Assembly (NCBI RefSeq): GCF_002127325.2
Contig: NC_035436.2
Location: 111,313,591-111,377,590, forward strand
Direction: 5' to 3'
Length of the DNA stretch: 64,000 bases
DNA from: Helianthus annuus
Lineage: Eukaryota > Streptophyta > Magnoliopsida > Asterales > Asteraceae
Shown here piece by piece: positions 22,707 through 32,900 of the stretch. The position numbers were made by a program, and so were the translations under genes. Each line of letters opens with the position of its first letter. Position 1 is the stretch's first letter. Under the pieces are notes generated by a model. That model was not told the DNA's origin. It searched no databases and saw nothing but the letters and a program-made list of their open reading frames with translations.

Positions 22707-23659
22707 TAGGGATATGGTAAAAAGTGTCTAAAATGTGAGAAGGGTAAGAAGTGTTTTAAACCATTGGATATTTGATCTAATGGTTGAGATCAATATGGTA
22801 TAAAATGTAAATTGTGTTTTAATTAGAAGGACCTTATGTAAAATTAAAGGGCAATAGTGACTTTTCCAACGTTTCAAATATGGTAACCGTTTCAAAATCC
22901 CCATCAATCTCCTATAAATCAGCGAATTTATGGTAACTGTTTCAAAACCCCCATCAATCTCCTAAAAAATCAGCGAATTTCTTGTACTGAAATAAATTCT
23001 TCGATTTCCTTCACAACAACTTTTTATAACACTATAAAGAATAGTATATTACATGATAAAACACTATAGGAAGATATAACACTATCTGTTTACTGTAAGA
23101 CACTATACATAAAGAAAACACTGTTGATGGGGGACAAAAGACAATGAAAACGAACAGTATATTACATGATAAAACACTATGGGAAGATATAACACTATCT
23201 GTTTATTGTAAGACACTATACAGAATAAAACACTATTGATGAGGATAAAACACTATGAAAATGAACAGTATGTTACATGATAAAACACTATAGAAAGATA
23301 TAACACTATCTGTTTACTGTAAGACACTATACAGAATAAAACACTATTGATGGGGATAAAACACTATGAAAAGGAGATTAAAGATACCTGTACATAATAT
23401 AACACTATCGACTGGGGAATATAACACTACAACAAGAACTTACAGTAAACAATTAAATGTATAGAACAAATCGAATTCGAATCACATCCCTAATATATCG
23501 CCTGATATTTTTGGCAGTTATCTTTGGAAATCAATTAATTGATAAGAATGGACAATTACTAATATACCCTTTTTAATTAATTAAGATAAGTGACACTTGT
23601 CATTCCCAAATTATTTCTCACACTTCTCACAAAAGTTGGACTTTTTACAGGATCCTCTA

Positions 23660-23663
<4 letters not shown>
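22707..23663. mobile_element. MITE with AACACTAT tandem repeats, flanked by TA tracts
   Basis: Imperfect inverted ends: the left has GGTAAAAAGTG and GTGAGAAGGGTAAGAAGTG; the right, inverted, has TGTAAAAAGTC and GTGAGAAGTGTGAGAAAT. Both ends stop in TATATA. The interior holds a three-copy tandem array (23030-23375). No transposase. Confidence 0.7.
23030..23375. repeat. Tandem array, about 115-bp unit, three copies
   Basis: Each unit contains TTACATGATAAAACACTAT, GAAGATATAACACTATCTG, TGTAAGACACTATACA and AAACACTGTTGATG-type segments. The smaller AACACTAT octamer is therefore repeated every 20-30 bp. Confidence 0.85.

Positions 23664-23698
<35 letters not shown>
23664..23698. repeat. (TA)n microsatellite between two MITEs
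   Basis: About 18 TA units joining the MITE ending at 23663 to the one starting at 23699. Confidence 0.95.
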
Positions 23699-23702
<4 letters not shown>

Positions 23703-24646
23703 TAAGGTTCATGCGAGAACCACCCTTATTGCAAGAATCGCGAAAACCAATGTGAACACAAAATAAAATCTTAAAAAAGCACTCAAAAAAAAAATTTTTT
23801 TTTAATATTTTTCTTCAAAAAATCGCTATATTTCATTACCATAAAAAAAACTTTTTTTTTTCGAGTAACAGTTATCCATGCACATGTGCATATGTATCAT
23901 TACTTCAACAAATTCGGTAATAAGTTATCAGGAATAGACAATTGCACTTTAATTTACAATACCATTCGTAATACACTACTTTTTACATTACCGATATTCA
24001 AAATGCACATGTTCATCATTAGGTATAACCATGATATAACGTGTTTTGGTACAAAAAGTTTGTGATTTTGAATGGAGAAGTAGGCCCATATACATGTTTT
24101 TTGGTTAGTTATATCTAGTGATTGATGGTTTGGTTATAGTTGTTAATTTATGATATAATATGTTAATTGGATGGTATAAATGGTGTTTACATACATGTAA
24201 TAAAGTGAAAATATTGGTAATGGTATTGTATTATGGATGGTAGGAGGTAATGGTATTGTATTATGGATGGTAGGAGGTAATGGTAGGGTATTATGGATGA
24301 TATGATAGATGAAAGCGAAAGTGTATTCAAAGTAGTTTACCAAAACACCTTATTTCATGTTGATACATATAGATGCACATGTGCATTTCTAATATTGGTA
24401 ATGTAAAAAGTATTGTATTACACATGGTACTGTAAATGAAAGTGCAATTGTCTAATAGTTGTAATGAATTACGTAATTTCTCAAAGAAATGACAAAAATA
24501 CACATGTGCATGTTTGTGTGTTATGGATGGAATGATAGATGAAAGAGAAATTCGTGTACCAAAACATCTTATTTCATGTTGATACATATAGATGCACATG
24601 TGCATTTCTAATATTGTTAACGTAAAAAGTAGTGTATTACACGTGG

Positions 24647-25343
24647 GGGTAAGGTTCCAGCGTGAACAACCTCCCAAGAGTGAACTGCGTGAACAAATCT
24701 TGACCGCTGATTAATATGATCTTGATTATTTAAAGGGGTGGCATGATTGTACTTAATAGGTTAGATTTTATTGTTTTATTAAAATTAAAAGGGTAGAAAT
24801 GTAATTATATTATTTTGCTTATTTAAAACTTGGAAAGAAAATTATTTCCAATAATAAGAGAGTAAATCCCGTAAATATACCATGTATTATACACATGTGT
24901 ACTATCGTGTTGGAATGTATAGAACAGTAGAACACAGCAGTACACATGTGTACTACGGAGCTAAGACAACAATGTTGCGTGTCACATGTGTACTATACCA
25001 TGTATTATACACATGTGTACTATCGTGTTGGAATGTGTAGAACACAGCAGTACACATGTGTACTACGGAGCTAAGAGTTATACACAATAAAAAAGATGAC
25101 TGAAAACTCTAGTTTAACCAAAAAAAGACTAAAATTATAATTCGAATCTTGCTACTATGACCAAAAACAATGATGATGATTTAAATATGTTAGGATTTTG
25201 AAATTAATAAGACAATAATTTAAATTCAATATTTATATAAAGTTACAATCTTACCCTTGTTAAATGTATATGAAAACAATGGTTCAGAGCAGTTCACGCG
25301 GTTCACTCTTGGAAATTTGTTCACGTTTGAACCTAATCCTTAC
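24647..25343. mobile_element. Nested MITE with GTGAACC inverted ends
   Basis: The left end has GTAAGGTTCCAGCGTGAAC and CCAAGAGTGAACTGCGTGAAC; the right end inverted has GTAAGGATTAGG, ACGTGAACAAAT and CCAAGAGTGAACCGCGTGAAC. ACGTGG borders both sides (24641-24646 and 25344-25349) as a likely target duplication. Removing the element restores the host repeat found intact at 24413-24450. It contains a two-copy tandem repeat of about 110 bp (24883-25075). Confidence 0.8.
24883..25075. repeat. Two-copy tandem repeat rich in TACACATGTGTA palindromes
   Basis: Two copies of a unit of about 110 bp containing CCATGTATTATACACATGTG, TATCGTGTTGGAATGT and CAGTACACATGTGTACTACG. The CACATGTG palindrome appears five times. 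Confidence 0.85.
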
Positions 25344-25621
25344 ACGTGGTAGTGTAAATGAAAGTGCAATTGTCTAATATTTGTAATAAACTACGGAATT
25401 TGTCAAAAAAATAATACAAATGCACATGTGCATGGATAACTGTGACTCGGAATTTTTTTTTTGAATTTTTTTTTATTTTTTTATTGTAAAGGAAATATAG
25501 CGAATTTTACAAAAAAAAAATTTGGGTGTTTTTTAGATTTTTTTAGGTATTACTATTTGTGTTCACACTAGTTCTCGTGGTTCTTGCAATAAAGGGTGGT
25601 TCCTAACGGATCTTTGTCCTA

Positions 25622-26021
25622 TATATATATAGGATGAGTATCATTATATAACACTAATTATTGTGAAAACAAAAAGAAAAGCTCTAAAATACTAAATTTT
25701 AGGATTTAAAGTGTATATTTTTTAAATTTTATGTTTCTTACATTCATATGTGTATTATATATACATAAAAAAAGCAACGACTTTAATCTACAGATAGCCT
25801 ACATACATGTTGGTAATTTAACCTATACATAACCTACATATGTGTAAGTTATACAAAAAGTGAAATTTTTTTATATTTTGTTTTGAATTCTAGTGTAAGA
25901 AACAATAAATCTTATATTTATAACATTTTCATTTACTTTTTAGGTTCTTAAGATACAAAAAATTGGTGATTCATTGTATTCTGCATGTTCTTGCAATATT
26001 TATGGTTCTGCACAGAAGCTA
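25622..26021. other. AT-rich segment between TA tracts, possible MITE
   Basis: Bordered on both sides by TATATA like its neighbours. It starts AGGATGAGTATC and ends AGAAGCTACC. No convincing inverted repeat was seen, so its identity as a MITE rests only on position in the chain. Confidence 0.3.

Positions 26022-26096
<75 letters not shown>
26022..26096. repeat. (TA)n microsatellite, left side of the TRG-B insertion
   Basis: About 37 TA units. The tract resumes at 40853 on the far side of the 14.8-kb insertion, so the original microsatellite was the target. Confidence 0.95.
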
Positions 26097-26099
<3 letters not shown>

Positions 26100-26555
26100 A
26101 GGATCGTTTGCTGACCCGAACGAGGCGTTCAGAGGTTTACTCTTGCAATTCAGATGCGGAATAATAAGAAAAGCAAGTAGATATAGCTTGTTCTTCCTCC
26201 TAACTGTCTTTTGTATTGATTAGAAACGATTTACAGCTTGATCGTCACACCGACAGAGCTTCGGCGTGGAATACAATTACTTCTCTATGAGGATCGCCCC
26301 AAGCAACCCTATATATAGGCTTCTGGGTCCGCTCATGTGGACATGTGACACATGAGCGGTCCAGAGCTTGTACATAAAAGCGATCCATGATGACATATAA
26401 GCGACCCAATCCTCTAAAGACCATATGAGCGATCCTAAGTTCTAAAACCTATACAGACTCCTGTTTTCTCGTATTTCGTGCCCTATGCTATACAATACAA
26501 TGCAAGACCTGATCCTAGACACCTAGACGGAATCAACAGATGTAGTGCATCAACA
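26097..26555 (-). repeat. 3' LTR of TRG-B
   Basis: 459 bp, from TGTAGGATCG to GCATCAACA, directly followed on plus by GACTCCCCCTCAG (the polypurine tract). It carries GAGCGGTCC and AAGCGATCC motifs and a TATA-like TATATATAGG at about 26311-26321. Confidence 0.92.
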
Positions 26556-28709
26556 GACTCCCCCTCAGATGTTGATGGAGTCGCCAACACACCTTGATTT
26601 CAAAACTGTGTCTTCACATCTTCAGACTAGATCAGTCTCTGGGCTTCTTCTTCTTTCAATCTTCAGATTCCCCCTCTCGATTTACTGGCATTCTTTTGTT
26701 CTTCAGTAACATCTTCAGGATCGTTGTCTGGTACTAAAAACCTCTAATTCTCTTGATCAGATCTCTTGATTCCTTAAGTTCATCAGCATCATCAGTTTGA
26801 CATGATCTTCAGAATCAGAATCTGATCTTCACAGACTTTTAGAATCGAATATCCTGGCTCTATCAAAGATCTTTAGCATTAATTTCTGGGATCGAAACCT
26901 GGCTACCTGCACAATCTTAACCCAGAAATAAATTTTCTAATTTTATCACATATCAGATACCTCTGCACCAACATATGACTCCCCTCAAAACAATCTATGA
27001 TGAACCACTTGAAGAAGGTTAGATTTATCGAAGACAATTTGATTTATACACACACTCCCCCTCAAATATTGCTCATCATGTTTAGCATTTGGAATTTTGA
27101 AAATCAGTTTTCCAACATCAATTGTCGAAAATCTTTTTGACTTTTTCAAAATTAAGCTAAAATACCCAAAAATCTTTTTGGATTTTCTGAGAAACATTAT
27201 CTGACACCAATTAGAAAATAAAAACATAAAGAAATAAAATATTTACAGACAATATTTTTGTGAGTTCGTGCAAGAGGATCATATCAGTTTATGAGACAAA
27301 TCACCAACACCGTTAAGCTAGATTTCATTTTAAGCTTTAAACAATTTACCTAGATTGTCAGTATGTTTGTCCTCTTAAATTTTCAACACAAATTTCAATC
27401 GATTCGAGATACGATATTAATATTTTAGAGACTTAAACTTAATTGTGTATCACTCCACTTGAATATACTCCCGTATCCAGATCCCAAATATTCAGTCTTA
27501 CAGGTGAGTATACCACAGATGATATCTGTAAAGGGGTAATATGCGAGGGCCGTGAGAGCTCAGGTCGATACTTCCGTATACGCAGAGAGATGACGGCTTC
27601 GACTTTTGGTGGGTCCCCTTTAGAGGATCTTTTGTTACAACAACAAAGATTACCAATTTTATTGTTTAATCAGTTTGCTGAGGGCGGCGCTTATGTTTCA
27701 AAGCTTTTTGCAGAAAGTATTATTCGGGGACTAGGTCAGTATTTCCATACAGCAGAAGTCCTGGGATAATACCCCAGATATCACTGAGTATAAAGACCTA
27801 GTATCTCAGAATACGGGACCTTTCAAACAAGATTTCGGGGGTTACCCATATATCCAAGAATAGTTACCCACGAATTAAGCAAGTTTGAATTAGATTTATA
27901 TCTCGTTTCAATTTACTAAATGTGCGAAAACCTACTGACACATCCGCAGTAAGATTGTTTAACTCTTTTTAACTTTACATTTCTTTAGCGTGCCGTGATA
28001 GTCCACTGATGTACTATCATTTCCTCTTTTTCGCAACAAAACTCAATTTTGAATTTTATCATGTTTTTGCCTTTTTCAAAATTTTCAAATGTTTTTGGAT
28101 TTTCTGAAATTTCCCTACTCCCCCTAAAATGCAAACACATTTTAAAGAAAATTTGAAAACTTCAAGATTCTTGACCTACTAGAAACATAAAATGCAAAAC
28201 AAACTGTACAGAAACTTGACAACTGACACTGAATCACATCAAATCGCCATTCACTAGGCATAAACAATCTGAACTCCCCCTATCACAAATCATTTTCTCA
28301 TTTAGATTTCAAAACACTTAAGTTTGTTTTAATCAAAATGATTTTTCCGGAAAATGAGTTTGTGTTGATAACAACCACTTGTAGGATTATCAATGTTAAA
28401 AATGGGAATGTGGTTCATCATCTTGTCTATCTTTTTTCATGAATAGTAAATCAAGTACAAATTAATGTGCCTGATTTACCATTTGCATCTAAGAACCTTC
28501 TGTACCACTTGTAAATGTAATTACTTCAAAGTAACCAAGCATCTCAAAGTTTAACCACAAATACCACTTGTGGGATCAAGATTACCACTTGTAGATACCC
28601 AAAAACTACCACGTGTAGGAATATTACATCTACATCACCATTATATCAATCAGAATGCCGATTCCTGCTTCGCAATTAACCACCTGGAAGCTCCGGCATA
28701 GTCCTTTGA
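26556..28709 (-). promoter_or_regulatory. TRG-B 3' non-coding region with five polypurine-like tracts
   Basis: Between the gag stop and the 3' LTR lie five pyrimidine runs on plus (purine on the element strand): 26556-26566 (LTR-adjacent, the true tract), 26666-26677, 27053-27063, 28118-28126 and 28272-28281. All are built on ACTCCCCCT. The region also has LTR/primer-junction-like motifs (28373-28387, 28501-28515, 28562-28625) and the conserved block 27240-27840. No sense-strand coding potential. Confidence 0.75.
27240..27840 (+). other. Conserved block with antisense ORF, TRG-B copy
   Basis: Antisense to the element. The ORF at 27443-27769 starts MCITPLEYTPVSRSQIF, identical over its first 32 codons to the ORFs in TRG-A and TRG-C. 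It then leaves the common frame through small indels while the nucleotide sequence stays recognisable (GGTGGGTCCCCTTTAGAGG, GAGGGCGGCGCTT, GGGGACTAGGTCAGTA). Frame-breaking indels argue against a protein and for a conserved DNA or RNA element. Confidence 0.6.
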
Positions 28710-28861
28710 CTATTCTGGAAAACAAACTTCCCTCCAAGTCTTCTCAGACTTGAGAACTTTCAATTCTTCAGCTGTAGGGTTGTATGTCGCCTTTTTAGTT
28801 GCGTAAAAATCTTTTACCCCTTTAGCTTTCCCACTCAACATTTTCCCAAATATCTTCTTGT

Positions 28862-29357
28862 TGGTGCACTTCATCTGCTGATTACGTCTTGTATCGAGTC
28901 ATGAGTCTTAGAACGTTAGATCTGGGCACATTATACGAGAAAATATGAAAATTGTATAGATTTGATAGATGGGCCGCTCATAGGACCAATAAGTAGTTGG
29001 GTCGCTCGAGCGGACAAGCTGGTCCGCTCGAACAGCAAAGGCCTGGACCGCTCGTGTGGTTAAATCGTTGGATCGCTCGAGTGACGGATCGCTTATGTGA
29101 ACCGCTTATTGGACCTGTCCAATAAGCGGTCCAAGAGGTCTATAAATACCTCTGGAGCGATTTCAATTGTATCTTTTGTCCGAATCTCGTACCGAAGTGC
29201 TGCCGGATCGAGAACGTGCTGTAATTGTTATCATATCAATAGAAAAACAGTTAAAAGTAATATCTAGTCTATTTCTACCTTGTTTTCTTGTTTTCCGCAC
29301 CTGAATTCAAGGAGAAAACCTCTGATTGACTCGTTCGGGTCTCCAAACGATCCTACA
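28862..29357 (+). repeat. 5' LTR of TRG-A
   Basis: 496 bp, TGGTGCACTTC...GATCCTACA. It contains seven GGAYCGCT-type cores from 28971 to 29099, a perfect 14-bp inverted repeat with 2-nt loop at 29101-29130 and a TATA box TATAAATA at 29141-29148. The LTR is its own promoter and polyadenylation region. Confidence 0.93.
29101..29148 (+). promoter_or_regulatory. TRG-A promoter: inverted motif hairpin plus TATA box
   Basis: ACCGCTTATTGGAC and its exact complement, separated by CT, lie at 29101-29130. TATAAATA follows at 29141-29148. An inverted GGACCGCTT core is thus about 7-8 bp upstream of the TATA box. The same layout is in the LTRs of TRG-B and TRG-C. Confidence 0.7.
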
Positions 29358-29359
29358 AG

Positions 29360-29371
29360 TGGTATCAGAGC
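29360..29371 (+). promoter_or_regulatory. Primer-binding site, initiator tRNA-Met (TRG-A)
   Basis: TGGTATCAGAGC, two bases after the LTR end (CCTACA/AG/TGG). Standard initiator tRNA-Met site. Confidence 0.93.
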
Positions 29372-29552
29372 ATCAGGAGGAGGAATTCTACAGGAAATAG
29401 CTGGAAATTGTTGGAAATTCTGTCTTCTACTCATTCTTTTTCAGATTCGAACTTTTTCAACGGTCGATACTTGCTAAAAATCTCAGGGATTGTGCGCGAT
29501 GGCATAGAGACAAACCCTTGAAAGTTTGGGATCTAAAATCAAAGTTTAAACA

Positions 29553-29885
29553 GGTCCGATTGGCTGGTCCGCTTTTTCGAACATATTTGGATCGCTTTTA
29601 CTAATAGTTTCTGGACCGCTTATCCGGTCGATTGTGGATCGCTCATTCGGTCAGTTGATGTTGAACCGCTCCAAATTGCACATCTAGGATTGCTTATCCG
29701 GTTTATCTTTGGACCGCTTATTCAAACATTATTCGGATCGCTCATACAATTTGCTCGAACGATCAAGTATTTGGATCGCTTTTCTGGAATTGTCTTGGAT
29801 CGCTTATTTGGTTTTTCTGGTTCGCTTTTCTGACATCATATTGGACCGCTTTTGTGTCACTTTATATTCGTGAACCGCTTTTAAA
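29553..29885 (+). repeat. 24-nt-period GGAYCGCT array in the TRG-A leader
   Basis: Thirteen copies of a core GGAYCGCT (variants GAACCGCT, GGTTCGCT, GGATTGCT), mostly followed by TATT, CATT or TTTT. Starts: 29566, 29589, 29613, 29636, 29663, 29687, 29711, 29735, 29773, 29797, 29819, 29843, 29872. Nine of twelve spacings are 22-24 nt. The DNA between cores is not conserved. All copies point the same way relative to transcription. It ends 30 bp before the gag start codon. Confidence 0.85.
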
Positions 29886-29916
29886 GCTGTTTGTAGTGTT
29901 ATTTCAATATTCGAAC

Positions 29917-32900
29917 ATGGACGAGGATTTCTATAACGCGTTCGCTACACCAAGTACACCAATCACTGCTATTCAAACCACAATGCTTGAAAACGAAACC
30001 GGAACGATGCAAAAACCTCCCAAGTTAATGAGCATTGAGGAATTTCAACATTGGGAAGGTCGGTTTGAGAATTGGGTGCAAGCTAATTATCTTGATGCTT
30101 GGGAATGTGTCGAGACAAAGTATATCAGACCAATGAATGATGATGAAGAGCCAGTTCCAATCAAAGATCTTAGAGCAGATGAGAGGAAGAAGTACAAAAA
30201 TGAGAAAATGATGCTAAGTCTTCTTCAACAGGCAGTGAAAGAAGATATCATAGTTCTGCTACAGCACAGTGGAACATCTTACTCAATCTGGAAAGCATTA
30301 AGTTCAAAATTTAAAGGAAGTGATGAAATGATTAAAAGCAAAAATTCGCTTCTAAAGAAAGAGTTTGATCTGTTCCATCAGAGAAAGAATGAAAGCACAA
30401 AAGAGCTCATTGAACGATATTGCAACTTGCTTGCTAGTATGAAAAGATTAAGTATTAAGAAGAGCAATGAGGAGTTGATCGAAAAACTTGCTGATGCCTT
30501 GCCATATGAGAGTTGGGGGACATACTTGATGATGCTCAGAAATAAGAAAGGTTTTAACAGTTTGACACTTAGCAAGTTCATCGAAAAGATAGAAGCTCAA
30601 GAAATGGAGCAGCGTAAAGTGATTAGGATGAAAGATTTCGATGGTGAACAAGATGTCGAGTTATATTACAAAGCTGGAGTTAATGAAAAATCATCGAATT
30701 CATCTCCAAAGATTGTGACGGGGATGAGTGCCAAGAGTGTATCTGAAAGCCCATCGTCTGGATCAAGCAGCAAAACCAGCTTTACTCCATTTTCATCTTT
30801 TGATCCAAACATCTCAGCAACTAAGAATGGGAAAAAGTTACAGTGTAACATTGTACTGAATCTTGAGAATGATCAAGATTATTCTGAGGATATTGCCAAA
30901 AACCAAATGTCTTTATTAGGAATGGTTTTGGAATCTTATACTTGTTTTGTTGCAGGTCGTATCGGCAATCCAATGCTAACCAAAGAAGACTATGACCAGA
31001 TAGATGCAGAAGAGATGGAGCTGATGGACATAAAGTGGTGTCTGGCGAGTGTGTTACGGAGAGCTGAGAAGTTCAAACAAATCACGGGGAGAGATGATCT
31101 TCGTGATGCAAATGTTTCTACTTTAGGTTTTGACAAATCTAAAGTTACTTGTTTTCGGTGCAAGGAAAAAGGACACTTCAAGAGAGAGTGCACAAACCGA
31201 GAAGCAAGTGGAGCTCAAAATCCGTTCAACAACAACAACGATTACTATCGCAAAGCCATCTATCACCAAGTTGGTCAATCATCTCAACAACAAAAGCATC
31301 AAGCTCAGACTGCACATGGAAGAGATGTGATTGAAGATACCGGAAAAAGAGCTTATTTGATTGATCAAGAAGATGAAAAGCTTGCAGAAGGTTTTAGCTG
31401 GGCAAAGTTCACTTGGGATGATTATGTTCCTGATCAAACTACAGCTTATACTGCTTTTGCTGCAAAGATTGAAGATGATAGTGATGATGATACAGAATAT
31501 TGGGCAAGAAAATACAGAGCTGATATGAAGTTGCTTGCTGAGAGTGAGAGTGAAGATGATAGGGTCAAGAAGGAGAAGAAAAAGAAGAAGATCAAAACGC
31601 CGTTTAGTAGTGATGATGAAGAAGGGTCGTTGATGAGTAGTGATGATGAAGAAGTGCCGGTGAGTAGTGATGATGAAGAAGTGCAAGTAGTGAGAAAGAA
31701 AAAGATGACAGAAGTGCAAAAATTCAAGATTGATGAAAAAGTTGATGCGAAAGAAACTCAGGTGAAGTGTGAAAATTGTGAGATTGTGAAAAAGCAGAAC
31801 AGCACGTTGATTAACAACTTAAACAGACTGAAGGAGTCTTATGATGTGCTGAACAAGACAATGAATCAGTACGATCAAACAAGTGAAGAACAAGCAGTTG
31901 CGATGAGGACTCTTCAGGGAGCATTCATGACAAAACAAAAAGTTGTAAACAACTATATTGAAAAGTGTGCTGCGTTAGAACAAAAACTTGAGTTGCAACG
32001 AATTGAAACAGAAAGAGTGAATCGTTTATTGAAAAGTTACTCATGTACTTCCTATGTGATTGACAGGATCTATCCAACTGTTGAAAGCATGAAGGTCTGG
32101 GAAGAAGATGAGTCAACTGAAGAAAAAGCAGCTGAAGTGAGTAATGGAGAAAAGAGTGCTGACAAGAAGAAAAGTGACAGGAAGAAGGATACTGAAAAGA
32201 CTTCATCTGGTAAGAAGAAAGGTGTTAGTTATAACAGATGTCCACCTCCACTGGAAAACGGATATTTGCCTAGACATCCTAACGATGAAAGAGTCAAAAA
32301 GGCTACTAATCTACAGTGGGAGTCAGAGTCGTCTGTCAATCTTCCTGAAAGTATCGATGTTGTTTTTACGTCATCTGACACTGATCAACAATCTCAATTG
32401 ATGAAGATAGTCGTGGATCATGTGTTAGATAGTGATGACAGTGAAGAGTCAAAGTCAGAGTCTGCGTCAGAATCAAAATCTGAGTCAAAAGCTCCGAGTC
32501 AAACAGAAAAACAGGGAAAATTGGCTTATGATAGAAAATTCCTGTTATCAAAATCTAATTTGGATGATGGATTGTTTAAAGTTGCTTATACTTTAAATAA
32601 CTCGGACAAATTATATTCTGATGAGGAATTTCCTATAAGAGGTGTTAAAACTGAACTGATTAACAAGGTTTTTATACTCTCGGAAATCCATATTTCCGAA
32701 ATCAAAGGTTTATGTCTTAATGAAAAACCAAGACCTTACACCTCAAGAGTGCAGCAAAGATTGAATAAGAAAAAGAAATACAGTTCTGGTTCAAATTTTC
32801 AAAAGAAATCAAACCATAACGGTAATTTCAAAAAGAAAGGGTTGGGTTTTATTCCTACAGAAAAACAGAAAAATGAAAAATATGTTCGTGATTTTAAGTC

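Larger units (their letters stand above)
23699..25621. mobile_element. Large MITE (GAGAACC family) containing a second MITE
   Basis: Inverted ends of about 65 bp share GAACCACCCTTATTGCAAGAA and AATGTGAACACAAA-type blocks (left 23699-23765; right complement 25555-25621). The body has direct duplications: a 30-bp unit with GGTATTGTATTATGGATGG three times at 24224-24300, and a block of about 240 bp (24340-24480 and 24560-24645 onward) with ATAGATGCACATGTGCATTT. At 24647-25343 a different MITE has inserted. No transposase. Confidence 0.8.

Noticed and set aside
25622..26021. A further complete MITE between TA tracts
   Set aside because: I could not find matching inverted ends; left as unassigned.
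25963..26223. ORF spanning the (TA)n tract and the TRG-B LTR (Tyr-Ile repeats)
   Set aside because: An artefact of translating a dinucleotide repeat; the same applies to the ORF at 41216-41431.
27443..27769. Antisense ORF MCITPLEYTPVSRSQIF... as a protein-coding gene
   Set aside because: The TRG-B copy has indels that change the frame while nucleotides stay conserved, and no promoter or known domain was seen. Kept as a conserved block, not called a CDS.
29553..29885. CRISPR-like repeat/spacer pattern in the TRG-A leader
   Set aside because: The core is only 8 bp and the spacers about 16 bp, the context is a plant LTR element and there are no cas genes. It is an element-specific motif array, not a CRISPR.
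29854..29916. Upstream ATG (29854) as the start of TRG-A gag
   Set aside because: The extra 21 residues are encoded by the motif array and have no counterpart in TRG-B or TRG-C, whose proteins begin at the position of ATG 29917.
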